A DNA stretch of 63,998 nucleotides from an uncultured Oscillospiraceae bacterium (GCA_934591845.1 CAKTPO010000012.1:1-63998), one strand, 5' to 3'. Positions 8,860-17,879 are shown, numbered from the stretch's first letter. Notes: generated by a model from the sequence alone, not told the origin. Translations and numbers: made by a program.

Positions 8860-9787
8860 GGTGTTCCCCTCCTGCGGTTTTTGCCGCTTTCTTTCTGAAT
8901 ACATTGCCCTTCCAATAGGGAATAGAAAGGAACAGTGCCACGATCAGGGCGGTAAAGAGCTTCAAATCATTGGTGTTGAGGCCCAATTGCAGCACGATTT
9001 GCAGCACCAGGTAATATACCACGGCACCCACCACCACGGTACACAGCTTCAGGGCAAAATTCCGGAATACCTTTCCCAATAGCACGTCACCGATGATCAC
9101 CGCCGCCAGACCGATGACGATGGCACCCCGGCCCATGTTTACATCCGTAGAACCCTGGTACTGGGCAAGCAAGGCACCGGCCAGAGCCACCAGACCGTTG
9201 CTCAGCATCAGGCCCACGGTGACGGTGACCCGGGTATCGATGCCCTGGGCACTGGCCATGTGCCGGTTGGCACCGGTGGCCCGGAGGGCACTGCCGTATT
9301 CGGTGCCAAAGAACCAGTAGAGGATGGCAATCAGCACTACCAGCGTCACCACCGCCGGAATCAGAGGATTGCGCAGGGACAGTTCCGTCACATACCGCTG
9401 GGACACCACCAAATTATACTTGTCCACGGAAATGGGCTGGTTGGATTTGCCCCCCATGATCCGCAGATTGACGGAATACAGGGCCAGCTGGGTGAGAATG
9501 CCGGAGAGGATGGCGGGAATTCCACAGCGGGTGTGGAGAAGTCCCGTGGCAAGGCCCGCCGTAAGGCCTGCCAGGAACGCGCACAGCAGGGCAAGCCAGG
9601 GATTGACGCCTGAACGCATGAGCATGATGCAGACTGCGCCGCCGGTTGCCAGGGTGCCGTCCACCGTCAGGTCCGCCACATCCAGAATTCTGTAGGTGAT
9701 GTATACGCCAATGGCCATAATGCCCCACAGCAAGCCCTGGGAAATGGCCCCGGGAGCGGCATTGAAAAGCGGAGAGAGAAAGGTCAT
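8852..9787 (-). CDS. ABC transporter permease (COG4120/TrpY type)
   Basis: A 311-residue membrane protein of the branched-chain/sugar permease fold with about eight to nine membrane segments. An ADLTVDG motif occurs near residues 37-43 and ANRHMASAQGI after residue 170, both typical of the uncharacterised permeases that accompany ABC_sub_bind receptors. The ATG at 9787 follows GAGGTAAAAATCC. It lies 87 bases after the receptor gene, a gap filled by a strong hairpin, and overlaps the ATPase gene, so the membrane and motor subunits are coupled. Confidence 0.9.
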   Translation of the reverse strand: MTFLSPLFNAAPGAISQGLLWGIMAIGVYITYRILDVADLTVDGTLATGGAVCIMLMRSGVNPWLALLCAFLAGLTAGLATGLLHTRCGIPAILSGILTQLALYSVNLRIMGGKSNQPISVDKYNLVVSQRYVTELSLRNPLIPAVVTLVVLIAILYWFFGTEYGSALRATGANRHMASAQGIDTRVTVTVGLMLSNGLVALAGALLAQYQGSTDVNMGRGAIVIGLAAVIIGDVLLGKVFRNFALKLCTVVVGAVVYYLVLQIVLQLGLNTNDLKLFTALIVALFLSIPYWKGNVFRKKAAKTAGGEHHA

Positions 9788-9827
9788 GGATTTTTACCTC
9801 AAATCTTTTTTCATTCAATAATTAGTC

Positions 9828-9857
9828 CAGGGGCAGGGCCCAGCGGCCCTGTCCCTG
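9828..9857 (-). repeat. Intercistronic hairpin between receptor and permease genes
   Basis: CAGGGGCAGGGCC (9828-9840) pairs with GGCCCTGTCCCTG (9845-9857) around a 4-base loop, with one wobble on the minus-strand RNA. No T-run follows. It is in the same position, just after the receptor gene, as the hairpin at 6070-6108 and probably raises receptor message over permease message. Confidence 0.75.
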
Positions 9858-9874
9858 AAAAATGCTGTTTTCGT

Positions 9875-10894
9875 TTATCCCTCAATGGCGGTGTAGCCAT
9901 CGGGAACGGTGATGCCCAGGGCCTCGCAGTTGGCGGCGTTGTACTTCTTCGTCACCTGGGGGGCATATTCTACGGGCATTGTGGAAACGTCCGCCTCTCC
10001 GGTCAGGATCTTGGCGGCCATTTTGCCGGTGGTGTAGCCCAGGTCATAGTAGCTGATGGAAAGGGTGGCCACGCCGCAGCCGGAGCAAATGCCCTCCTCA
10101 CCGGCAACCACAGGAACCTTGGCGGGCAAGACCACGTTGGCAATGGCTTCTGTATTGGAAGCGGCGGTGTTGTCCGTGGGGATGTAGAGGACATCGGACT
10201 TGTCACAGGCTTTCTGGGTCACAGAGGCCACGTCATTGGTATCGGTGAACGCGAATTCCTCACAGGTCAGGCCCTCTTTTTCCAGGTACCCACGAATCAC
10301 ATCCACCTGGTACTTGCTGTTGGACTCTGCGGAGCAATACACAAGGCCCACGGTCTTGGCATCGGGGAACAGTTCCCGCAGCATGGCGGCCTGCTGGTCC
10401 AGGGGGGCCAGGTCGGAGGTGCCGGATACATTGGTACCTACGGTGCCGTTCCAGTTGTCGATTTCCAGAGCGGAAGCGTAATCCGTAACGGAAGTACCCA
10501 GAATGGGGATGGTGTTGGTGGCGGAAACTGCCGCCTGCAGGGGTGCGGTGGCATTGGCCATGATAAGGTCTACCTTGGAGGCAACGAAACCATTGACAAT
10601 GGTCGAGCAGTTGGTGCTTTCGCCGGAGGCGTTCTGCTCGTCAAAGGTCACGGAATCCCCCAGAGCTTCCGTCAGAGCGGCTTTGAACCCCTCGGTGGCG
10701 GCGTCCAGAGCCGGGTGCTGTACCAGCTGGCAAATGCCCACCCGGTAAGAGGTCTTTGCGGTATCCGCGGCGGTGGTTTCCGCAGCGGTAGTTTCCGCAG
10801 CTGTGGTCTCAGCGGCGGTAGAACCGGTGCCTGTACAGGCTGTAAAGGTTCCCAGCAGCAGCACTGCCAGAACCAGCGCAAGTGCTTTTTTCAT
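9875..10894 (-). CDS. ABC_sub_bind family receptor lipoprotein (TrpX type)
   Basis: A 339-residue lipoprotein: signal peptide with lipobox FTAC around residues 17-20, then a low-complexity linker with four repeats of TAAET, then a periplasmic-binding fold beginning YRVGICQLVQHPALD, the hallmark opening of the COG2984 family. It should capture the substrate outside the membrane for the permease and ATPase downstream. The open frame runs about 85 codons further upstream, but the ATG at 10894 gives a proper MKKALAL signal start and lies 68 bases from the promoter. The ligand is uncertain; tryptophan is a possibility from family precedent only. Confidence 0.9.
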   Translation of the reverse strand: MKKALALVLAVLLLGTFTACTGTGSTAAETTAAETTAAETTAADTAKTSYRVGICQLVQHPALDAATEGFKAALTEALGDSVTFDEQNASGESTNCSTIVNGFVASKVDLIMANATAPLQAAVSATNTIPILGTSVTDYASALEIDNWNGTVGTNVSGTSDLAPLDQQAAMLRELFPDAKTVGLVYCSAESNSKYQVDVIRGYLEKEGLTCEEFAFTDTNDVASVTQKACDKSDVLYIPTDNTAASNTEAIANVVLPAKVPVVAGEEGICSGCGVATLSISYYDLGYTTGKMAAKILTGEADVSTMPVEYAPQVTKKYNAANCEALGITVPDGYTAIEG

Positions 10895-10961
10895 TTCATT
10901 TTCTTCCCTTCGTGTTTTCTCTGTGAACTTTTGTATCCCAGTCGTGGAATAGTTCTCGATT

Positions 10962-10990
10962 ACTATACATCTGCAACTATCAGTTGTCAA
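10962..10990 (-). promoter_or_regulatory. Sigma-A promoter of the TrpXYZ-type operon
   Basis: On the minus strand TTGACA (plus 10985-10990), a 17-bp spacer and TATAGT (plus 10962-10967), about 70 bases upstream of the receptor start. The short leader has no recognisable riboswitch or T-box. Confidence 0.8.
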
Positions 10991-11230
10991 CCACGAAAAC
11001 ACGTACTTATCATAAGTTTTCCGCATATTTCCCAAGGCGAGCTGAATATTCCCAGGAATATACGTATATTCTGAATATTTCTGTTCCGCTCTGCCATGGG
11101 CCTTTCCGTCAGAAATGGCGGCAGCTCCCGAAATGATTCCTGCGACAGCCACCGGGCTTTCAAACGCCGACTCCTTTGTTTGACAAATTAGCTATTGTGT
11201 ATAGTTTCTATTTAATTGCAGCGACTTTTA

Positions 11231-11259
11231 TTGACATTTTATTCAGCACCTGTTATACT
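11231..11259 (+). promoter_or_regulatory. Sigma-A promoter of the DUF5692-like gene
   Basis: TTGACA (11231-11236), a 17-bp spacer and TATACT (11254-11259). The leader of about 95 bases contains GGAACGGA-GGG-TTCCGTTCC at about 11311-11331, a hairpin just before the ribosome binding site. Confidence 0.75.
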
Positions 11260-11357
11260 GATTTCCGAACAAACCGGGGGAGCCTTCACGGTTGCGGTTT
11301 TCCCGGGAAATACAGGAACGGAGGGTTCCGTTCCATAGAAATAAGGAGGCAAACCAT

Positions 11358-12383
11358 ATGTTATTCCAACTCTACGGAGACAAGGCACTCTACCAGCTTC
11401 TGGGCTGGCTCATGGTGTTCCTGGGCCTGGTGCTCACCAATGAAATCGCCCGGCGGACCAAAAAGGGCGGTATTTTCTTCTTCCTGGTACTCCCCGGGGC
11501 GCTGACGGTGTATTTTATCGCCATTGCCATCGGTGCCGCCAACGGTGCTGCCTGGGCAGTGAACAATCCCACCCACCTGTATATGAACAGCTGGTTCCAC
11601 TATGCCAAACTCTATGCCGCCACCATCGGCTGCATCGGCTTTATGATGCTCAAGTATCAGTGGGGCATTGGCAAAAAAGAGTGGTTCAAGCCCTTCCCCT
11701 TTGTGATCGTGGCCATCAATATTCTCATTGCCGTGGGCAGTGACTTTGAATCCGCCATTAAAGGCGCCATGTCCGTGGACGGCTGGTGGCTGTCCAGCGA
11801 AAATGTCTGGCTCTACGGCGGCTGGTGGAACTGGCTCAACGGCTTTGCGGGTCTTCTGAACATCTTCTGCATGACCGGCTGGTGGGGCATTTACACCTCC
11901 AAGAAAAAAGACGATATGCTCTGGCCGGACATGATCTGGCTGTACATCCTGGCCTATGACGTCTGGAACTTCCAGTACACCTACCTGAACCTGCCCACCC
12001 ACTCCTGGTACTGCGGACTGGCTCTGCTGCTGGCTCCCACGGTGGCGGCAGCCCTGTGGAACAAGGGCGGCTGGATCCAGAACCGGGCCAATACCCTGGC
12101 CATCTGGTGTATGTTCGCCCAGGTGTTCCCCCTGTTCCAGGATCACAGCGTGTTCACCACCATCCCCACCGTGTATGCCGACGGCTTTATGGATGCCGCA
12201 GTACGGCCCACCGCCGCCATGCCCAAGGCCCAGGGCGTGATTTCCATTCTGTCTCTGGCCATAAATGCCCTGGTACTGGCCATCATCATCCGCCGCTCCA
12301 TCCAGCAAAAGAAGAATCCCTACAAAAACGAGATTTTCACCGACACCAAAGATTTCCAGCTTGCCATGGAGCGGGCCCAGTAA
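11358..12383 (+). CDS. DUF5692-like multi-pass membrane protein
   Basis: A 341-residue integral membrane protein with about nine hydrophobic segments and an unusual number of tryptophans (for example WWLSSENVWLYGGWWNWLNG). I recognise the pattern as the DUF5692 family, which has no known function. The N-terminal helix begins almost at once, the C-terminus is basic and soluble, and no catalytic motif is evident. The ATG at 11358 has AGGAGG at 11344-11349; the in-frame ATG at 11292 has no such site. It stands alone between two terminators and behind its own promoter. A transport or sensing role is possible but unsupported. Confidence 0.75.
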   Translation: MLFQLYGDKALYQLLGWLMVFLGLVLTNEIARRTKKGGIFFFLVLPGALTVYFIAIAIGAANGAAWAVNNPTHLYMNSWFHYAKLYAATIGCIGFMMLKYQWGIGKKEWFKPFPFVIVAINILIAVGSDFESAIKGAMSVDGWWLSSENVWLYGGWWNWLNGFAGLLNIFCMTGWWGIYTSKKKDDMLWPDMIWLYILAYDVWNFQYTYLNLPTHSWYCGLALLLAPTVAAALWNKGGWIQNRANTLAIWCMFAQVFPLFQDHSVFTTIPTVYADGFMDAAVRPTAAMPKAQGVISILSLAINALVLAIIIRRSIQQKKNPYKNEIFTDTKDFQLAMERAQ

Positions 12384-12390
12384 CAACAGC

Positions 12391-12421
12391 AAAAAAGCAC
12401 AGGCTGCGGCCTGTGCTTTTT
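12391..12421. terminator. Bidirectional rho-independent terminator
   Basis: GCACAGGC (12397-12404) and GCCTGTGC (12409-12416) form a stem with a TGCG loop, flanked by A6 on the left and T5 on the right. It ends the DUF5692-like gene and can also stop transcription from the opposite strand. Confidence 0.9.
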
Positions 12422-12432
12422 GCGTAAAGGAT

Positions 12433-12454
12433 CCCCCGGGCAAAAGCCCGGGGG
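12433..12454 (-). repeat. GC-rich hairpin after the lipoprotein gene
   Basis: CCCCCGGGC (12433-12441) pairs perfectly with GCCCGGGGG (12446-12454) around AAAA. It lies 15 bases past the lipoprotein stop on the minus strand, without its own T-run, and probably acts with the neighbouring terminator at 12391-12421. Confidence 0.7.
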
Positions 12455-12468
12455 AAAAGTTTTGGGGA

Positions 12469-13263
12469 TTACTTCACGGTAACGGAAGTCACATGGGGCT
12501 GCATTCCGTTGTACCAATACAGGAAGCCCTCTACATCGATGGTGTCGCCCACCTTCAGATTGGTGACGGTGGTATACACATCGGTTTCCTCGCCGCAGAG
12601 GTAGCTTTCCACAGTAAAGGTGTAGGTGTTGGTACCGTCAGAGACGTTGAAGTACAGGTCGTTGTTGTTGCCCGCAGCACCGGAGCCGTCCCAGTTGTAC
12701 AGGAAGGCATCGCCGGCATCGTTGGCCTTTTCCACGGTCAGGCCGGTGATTTTGATTTTGGCGTTCTGCCAGTCGATCAGGTTGGAAGCAGCCAGGCCGC
12801 CGGTGATGTCCTGGGCGGGGGCAACATAGGAGCCTTCCAGGATCTCAAAGGTGGCGCCCTCGGCAACTTCCACTTCGCCGGACCACTCGGTCTTGAAGCC
12901 GTTGACCCGGATCTTGGTGCCCTCGGTCAGCTTGGCGGCATCTTCCTCGGAACACTCCATGTTGTACAGGAAGTAGGCACCGTCCTCGCTCTGGGCGTAA
13001 ACGGTCACCTTGTTGTCCCACCAGGACTGATGGGCCTGGACATAGGTCTCAATGCAGACGGGGCTGTCCAAAGGGGCGGCCATGTACTCGGCGTGGGTCA
13101 TAACCTCGCCCTCGGCCTCCTGGGGAGCGGTAGCGGTTTCCGTGGTCTCGGGAGCTTCGGTGGTGGCAGCGGCTGTGGTCTCAGCGGGCTTGTCCTCCTT
13201 GGCGCAGCCAGCGAAGGCGGCAACCATGGCGATTGCCAGCAGCAGTGCAATGATCTTTTTCAT
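12469..13263 (-). CDS. Exported lipoprotein of unknown function
   Basis: A 264-residue lipoprotein: signal peptide of 19 residues with lipobox AFAGC, then a Glu/Thr/Ala-rich linker (residues 25-50), then a domain of about 210 residues that is mostly beta strand. Two similar strand-rich halves are suggested by the repeated pattern of a fold beginning near TYVQAHQSWWDNKVTVYAQSE and again near IKITGLTVEK, resembling OB-fold exported proteins; this is a guess from pattern. It has its own promoter and terminator, so it is monocistronic. No enzyme motif is seen. Confidence 0.75.
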   Translation of the reverse strand: MKKIIALLLAIAMVAAFAGCAKEDKPAETTAAATTEAPETTETATAPQEAEGEVMTHAEYMAAPLDSPVCIETYVQAHQSWWDNKVTVYAQSEDGAYFLYNMECSEEDAAKLTEGTKIRVNGFKTEWSGEVEVAEGATFEILEGSYVAPAQDITGGLAASNLIDWQNAKIKITGLTVEKANDAGDAFLYNWDGSGAAGNNNDLYFNVSDGTNTYTFTVESYLCGEETDVYTTVTNLKVGDTIDVEGFLYWYNGMQPHVTSVTVK

Positions 13264-13311
13264 TTGAATTCTCCTTATCGGATGATTGTTGAAGCATAGC
13301 CTCTAAGAGTC

Positions 13312-13340
13312 ATTATAGCTTCTTCCCTGAGAAAAATCAA
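13312..13340 (-). promoter_or_regulatory. Sigma-A promoter of the lipoprotein gene
   Basis: On the minus strand TTGATT (plus 13335-13340), a 17-bp spacer and a perfect TATAAT (plus 13312-13317). The -35 overlaps the last codons of the neighbouring receptor gene. Confidence 0.8.
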
Positions 13341-14935
13341 TGGCTTTTGCCGCTCTTTTTCCGCCGTTCCAACAGGATAGAGCCGAAAATTCCAACCCAG
13401 CACAAGCCCAACCCAAAAATCAGGAGTTTTGCCTCTGTGGGCAAGGGTCCCAAGTCCTTAGAACCGGTGGTCCTTTGAATCTGATCCAGCCGATTCAGGG
13501 CGGCCACTTTCTCATAAATTCCGTCCAGAGCTTTGTCATCCGTGGGCTGTTTCCGGCGGACGGCTTTCACGGTCTCCTCGATCAGCTGCCCGGCGGCCTG
13601 CCGCACAGAGGCAGAACCATTGAATACCGGAGTGGTAAAGGTACGGTCGCCGTTTTCCAGCAGAATGTTGGTAGCCTGGATTTTTACATCATAGTGGAGA
13701 TCATCGTCCTCCCCGCAGCGGCTGAGATAATTCTGATAGGAGGGGTCTTGCCGGGCCTTTTCCGTCACGGGGACGTAGCCCTCGGTCTGGGAATAGGCGA
13801 TTTGCACTTCATTGGTCAGTAGATACTGGGCAAAGAGCCAGGAGGCCAGCACTTCCTGGGGGTCTTCCTTATAAAACAGGCACACACTGGGGCCTTGGGA
13901 AATCATCTGGGGGTTCTCCGGGTCATACTGCGGCACCGGATACACCGCCGTCTCAAAGGGTACCAGGGCCTCATCGCTGATGTCAAGCAAGGGGGCATTG
14001 CTGCCCATCCAGGTGGCCCCGGCGGTGGAGTCAATGGCAAAAATGCACTGACCGGCATTGAGGAAGTTGGCGGGGTAGCTGGAGATTTTAAAGGTAGAAA
14101 ACGCCCCGGTGGCGGTGTGGGCCGCCACTTCTTTGAGAATTTCCTTTGTCCGGTCGTTCCACAGTTCCACCGTACCGTCCGCCCGGGCGTAACCGGCGTT
14201 CAGCTGCCGCAGCATTTGGATCATCATATTGTCCGTGGATTTGTAGATAAAGGGGATCAGCACCTTTTGGCCGTTGACCTTGTAATTCCCGGCGGCATCT
14301 TGTTCCATGGCCGCTTCGCTGACCTGCCAGATAAAGTCCCAGGTCAGCTGGTCTGGCAGGGTAAAGCCCAGTTTTTCCACCATGTCCCGGTTCACATAGC
14401 AGCTTTCCGTGGAGCGCATAAAAGGCAAACCGTAGAGCATGTTCCCAATACGGCACTCGTCTAAGAACTTCTGAACCACTTCCGTCTGCCCAGGGCCGTC
14501 AAAGCGCAGTTCCGTTCCCCCCAGGCCGTAACGTTCATCCGAGACCACATCTTCCAGGGGAACCACGGTTCTGGCACCCGTCAGGTAGGTTGCGATATGG
14601 TCCGGGTAGGTGATGCACACATTGGGGGTGGTGTCTGTGGCGATATTGGTGATCACATCGTTATAGATGCGGCTATAGTCCGTGTAGAGCCGGATGTTCA
14701 CGGTGATATTGGGATAAAGCTTCTCAAAATCCTTGATGGCCTTTTGATAAATCTCCGTCTGAACCTTGTTGGTGTCGTTCTTGGCCCAGAACGTGATCTC
14801 ATAATCCTTAGAGGTATCAAAGCTTTCCGGCAGGGTGTAGCGTTCCTGGTCAGGCGTTCCTGCTTCAACCAGACTCCCATGGCACCCGGTAAGCAGCAGA
14901 CACGTAAGGAGCAGCAGCGCAAGCAATCTTTTCAT
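13337..14935 (-). CDS. Sugar-type ABC receptor with lipobox and C-terminal membrane helix
   Basis: A 532-residue family 1 extracellular solute-binding protein. The N-terminus is a lipoprotein signal (lipobox LLTGC near residue 18), and the binding domain begins with the typical YEITFWAKNDTNKVQTEI and extends to about residue 440. Unusually, the C-terminus carries a helix of about 20 hydrophobic residues (LLIFGLGLCWVGIFGSILL) followed by a basic tail, so the protein could be anchored at both ends. Its ATG overlaps the stop of the permease gene by 4 bases. It is the last gene of an operon in which the ATPase is first, the reverse of the common order. The ligand is probably a carbohydrate. Confidence 0.87.
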   Translation of the reverse strand: MKRLLALLLLTCLLLTGCHGSLVEAGTPDQERYTLPESFDTSKDYEITFWAKNDTNKVQTEIYQKAIKDFEKLYPNITVNIRLYTDYSRIYNDVITNIATDTTPNVCITYPDHIATYLTGARTVVPLEDVVSDERYGLGGTELRFDGPGQTEVVQKFLDECRIGNMLYGLPFMRSTESCYVNRDMVEKLGFTLPDQLTWDFIWQVSEAAMEQDAAGNYKVNGQKVLIPFIYKSTDNMMIQMLRQLNAGYARADGTVELWNDRTKEILKEVAAHTATGAFSTFKISSYPANFLNAGQCIFAIDSTAGATWMGSNAPLLDISDEALVPFETAVYPVPQYDPENPQMISQGPSVCLFYKEDPQEVLASWLFAQYLLTNEVQIAYSQTEGYVPVTEKARQDPSYQNYLSRCGEDDDLHYDVKIQATNILLENGDRTFTTPVFNGSASVRQAAGQLIEETVKAVRRKQPTDDKALDGIYEKVAALNRLDQIQRTTGSKDLGPLPTEAKLLIFGLGLCWVGIFGSILLERRKKSGKSH

Positions 14936-15795
14936 CCCTTGGTTCCTCCTCTTGCCACGCCGGACATGATTTTTTTCCGGAACACCAGGAACAGCACAAT
15001 GAGAGGCAGGGAGATCACCGTGACGGCGGCCATCATGGCGGGAATATTCTCCCGGCCAAAGCCGTTTTCCCGGATTTCCTGAATGCCTACGGACACCAGG
15101 AAATAACTCTGGTCATCGGTGATGAGCCTGGGCCAGACGAAGCTGTTCCAGCACTCGATGATTTTTAAGATGGTAATGGTCACCACCGTAGGCTGACAGA
15201 TGGGAAGCAAGACTTTCAACAGGTATTTAAAATCCGAAGTCCCGTCCACCTTGGCGGCGTAATACAGCTCGTCCGGCACCTGGGCAAAGTTCTCTTTCAG
15301 CAGGTAAATGTAAAATACCGAGGTCACCGAGGGCAAAATCAGGCCTAAGAAGGTATTGCGCAGGTCCGCCTCTGTGATGGTCACAAAATTCGTAATGACC
15401 ACCAGCTCCGAGGGTATCATCATCAGGGCCAGAAACAGGGCAAAAATCAAATCCCGTCCGGGGAAACACAGTCTTGAAAAGGCGAATGCCGCCAGCACTG
15501 TCACCACAAGCATCAGGGCGGTGGTGATCAGGGTAAAAATCACGGTATTTAAGAAGTAGCCGGACAGGGGTACCTGAGAAAAGGCACTGGTGTAGTTTTC
15601 CAGGGTGGGGTGCAGGGTAAAGAGTTTGGGAATGTACTCCGCGCAGTAGCTGCCGTAGCTTTTCACAGAGGTCAGCAGCATCCAGTAAAAGGGAAACAGC
15701 ACCACCAGCGCCCACAGAGCCAGTACCAGGAAAATCAGCACCAGGTACAGAATCTGCCGCCTACGGGCCTGTTTTTCAATCAATGTATAGTCCAT
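14932..15795 (-). CDS. Carbohydrate ABC transporter permease (MalG/UgpE type)
   Basis: A 287-residue inner-membrane permease with six predicted membrane segments. The coupling motif is clear: EAA-like DELYYAAKVDGTSDFKYLLK followed by PICQPTVVTITI, as in MalG-type subunits. It follows the MalF-type gene by 9 bases and overlaps the receptor gene by 4 bases. It should pair with that subunit to form the translocation channel. Confidence 0.92.
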   Translation of the reverse strand: MDYTLIEKQARRRQILYLVLIFLVLALWALVVLFPFYWMLLTSVKSYGSYCAEYIPKLFTLHPTLENYTSAFSQVPLSGYFLNTVIFTLITTALMLVVTVLAAFAFSRLCFPGRDLIFALFLALMMIPSELVVITNFVTITEADLRNTFLGLILPSVTSVFYIYLLKENFAQVPDELYYAAKVDGTSDFKYLLKVLLPICQPTVVTITILKIIECWNSFVWPRLITDDQSYFLVSVGIQEIRENGFGRENIPAMMAAVTVISLPLIVLFLVFRKKIMSGVARGGTKG

Positions 15796-15804
15796 GGGGC
15801 CACC

Positions 15805-16698
15805 TCACACATAATGGACGTGCTTTTTGCTTACCAGTAGGTTGATACAGGTAATGGTCAGCACAATGGCAAACAGGGCGATGGCGGCGGCGGAGGCGTA
15901 GGAGGGGTAGCCGCCGGAATTGCCATAGAGCATGTCATAGACATAGCCCACAATGGTATTCATGCCCGCGGCGTTCAAATCCGTGCCAAACAGGGCCACC
16001 GCATCGGAATAGGCCTTGAATGCCCCAATAAAACCGGTGATCACCAGGTAGAATAGACTGGGGGAAATCATGGGCAGGGTAATGCGCCAGAAAATCCGGC
16101 CCTTGGAGGCCCCGTCTACCCGGGCAGCGTTGCGGTAAGTCTCATCCACCGAGGCCAGGGCACTGGTGAGGATGAGGATTTTAAAGGGCATGACGATCCA
16201 CACGGTATACAGACACAGCACCAGCATTTTGGCCCAATAGGGTCCTGACAGGAAGTCCACGCTGGCAAAGCCCAGGGCATTCAGCAGCAGATTGACAAAA
16301 CCATCGGAATAGGGGGTTTTCCGGAACAGAATCATAAATACCAGGCCCACCGCCAGGGTGTTTGTCACATAGGGCAGGAAGAACAGGGTCTGAAACAGGT
16401 CCCGCAGCCGCCGGATGGAGCTTAAGCACAGGGAAATCAGCAGAGCCAGCCCCGTAGAAAGGGGGACGGTGATGATGACCAGCAGGAACGTATTTTTAAG
16501 GGCCTGGAGAAAATAGGGGTCATGCAGCACATAGGAATAGTTATACAGGCCCACCCCCGTATAGGTCTGGGATGCAAAATTGTAATTTTCCTGGAACGAA
16601 TAGACGAATACATCGATCAGCGGGTATATCAGAAACAGCCCCAGAAACACAAGGGCGGGCAGCAGATATAAAAAGCCCTTGTAACTTTTACGCTCCAT
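15805..16698 (-). CDS. Carbohydrate ABC transporter permease (MalF/UgpA type)
   Basis: A permease of about 297 residues with six membrane segments and the coupling sequence VDETYRNAARVDGASKGRIF followed by ITLPMISPSLFYLV. The ATG at 16698 is chosen because GGGAGG lies 8 bases upstream and the resulting protein starts with a short basic stretch before the first helix; the longer frame would add a proline-rich stretch. It overlaps the ATPase gene by 11 bases. Confidence 0.92.
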   Translation of the reverse strand: MERKSYKGFLYLLPALVFLGLFLIYPLIDVFVYSFQENYNFASQTYTGVGLYNYSYVLHDPYFLQALKNTFLLVIITVPLSTGLALLISLCLSSIRRLRDLFQTLFFLPYVTNTLAVGLVFMILFRKTPYSDGFVNLLLNALGFASVDFLSGPYWAKMLVLCLYTVWIVMPFKILILTSALASVDETYRNAARVDGASKGRIFWRITLPMISPSLFYLVITGFIGAFKAYSDAVALFGTDLNAAGMNTIVGYVYDMLYGNSGGYPSYASAAAIALFAIVLTITCINLLVSKKHVHYV

Positions 16699-17803
16699 GC
16701 CGTTCCTCCCCGGGCCGCAGCCGCTCTCCGGTGGCGGGGTCAAACAGCAGCACCTTTTCAGGCTTCAACCGGAAGGCCATTTTGCTTTCCCGGGTGGTCT
16801 CCCGCCCGTCAGACTGACGGATGGCCCGGAGGGTAGGGGTCTGGCAGGCCGGATGGGTACACAGATAGCTCACATCCCGGCCCATGACCTCTACCCGGTC
16901 TAAACCGCAATGGAAAGGCCCATTCTCCTCCGGCACAAAGCCCTCAGGACGAATGCCCACGGTAACGGCTCCATCGGGAAGCCCCGACACCGGCAGTACC
17001 CCATCCTCCCCTAAGTACAGCGTCTCCCGGCAAACCCGCCCGTCAAAAAGGTTAATGGGGGGTGTTCCCAGGAATTTGGCCACAAAGAGGTTGGCGGGGT
17101 CATCATAGACCCGCTGGGGTTTGCCGGTCTGCTGGATGATGCCCTCTTTCATCACCACGATCTCATCGGAAATGCTCATGGCCTCCTCCTGGTCGTGGGT
17201 GACAAAGACGGTGGTAATGCCGGTCTGCCGCTGGATGCGGCGAATTTCCTCCCGGGTCTGAAGCCGCAAGCGGGCATCCAGATTGGAAAGGGGTTCGTCC
17301 AGCAGCAGCACCCCAGGCATTTTGACGAGCGCCCGGGCAATGGCCACCCGCTGCTGCTGCCCGCCGGACATTTCGCTGGGCTTCCGGTCAAGCAGGGTCT
17401 CGATCTGCACCAGCTTGGCAGCTTCCGTAGCCCGGCGAACCATTTCTGCCTTGCTGGGCCGGTCCTTGCCCTTAAGGTTTTCCAAGGGAAAGAGAATGTT
17501 TTGCAGCACCGTCATATGGGGATACAGGGCATAGTTCTGAAACACCAGCCCCACCCCCCGGTTTTCCGTGGGCAGATGGGTCACATCCTGGTCCCCAAAG
17601 AAGATTTTTCCGGAAGTCGGGGTTTGCAGGCCGCAAATCATATAAAGGGTCGTGCTTTTTCCACAGCCGGAGGGGCCTAAAAGGCCCACCAGTTTTCCAT
17701 CGGGGATCTCATAAGTAAAATCCCCTACGGCGGTAACTTCCCCGCCCTGTTTTTTGTTCCGATTGGGGAATTTCTTGGTCAGGTGCTGTAACACAACGTT
17801 CAT
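16688..17803 (-). CDS. Carbohydrate ABC transporter ATPase (MalK/MsmK/UgpC type)
   Basis: A 371-residue ATPase with a full C-terminal regulatory (TOBE/OB-type) domain. Walker A GPSGCGKSTT lies near residue 38-47, signature MSGGQQQRVAIAR, Walker B VLLLDEPLSNLDA and switch VTHDQEE. Energy-coupling subunits of this type sometimes serve several sugar transporters; here it is encoded with its own permeases and receptor and is the first gene. The ATG at 17803 follows AAGGATGG; the frame continues upstream to 17863 but would overlap the promoter. Confidence 0.94.
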   Translation of the reverse strand: MNVVLQHLTKKFPNRNKKQGGEVTAVGDFTYEIPDGKLVGLLGPSGCGKSTTLYMICGLQTPTSGKIFFGDQDVTHLPTENRGVGLVFQNYALYPHMTVLQNILFPLENLKGKDRPSKAEMVRRATEAAKLVQIETLLDRKPSEMSGGQQQRVAIARALVKMPGVLLLDEPLSNLDARLRLQTREEIRRIQRQTGITTVFVTHDQEEAMSISDEIVVMKEGIIQQTGKPQRVYDDPANLFVAKFLGTPPINLFDGRVCRETLYLGEDGVLPVSGLPDGAVTVGIRPEGFVPEENGPFHCGLDRVEVMGRDVSYLCTHPACQTPTLRAIRQSDGRETTRESKMAFRLKPEKVLLFDPATGERLRPGEERHGA

Positions 17804-17834
17804 AGCAGTCCATCCTTTTAATTTATGTAAAACC

Positions 17835-17863
17835 ATTATACCCCCCAGGCCCAGGCATTGCAA
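17835..17863 (-). promoter_or_regulatory. Sigma-A promoter of the sugar ABC operon
   Basis: On the minus strand TTGCAA (plus 17858-17863), a 17-bp spacer and TATAAT (plus 17835-17840), about 30 bases before the ATPase start. It is divergent from the methyltransferase promoter, with only 16 bp between the two -35 elements. Confidence 0.8.
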
Positions 17864-17879
17864 GGGGGAAGATACCCCT

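Noticed and set aside
10895..11180. T-box or tryptophan leader ahead of the TrpXYZ-type operon
   Set aside because: The transcript leader is only about 65 bases and lacks the T-box AGGGTGGNACCGCG sequence or a terminator.
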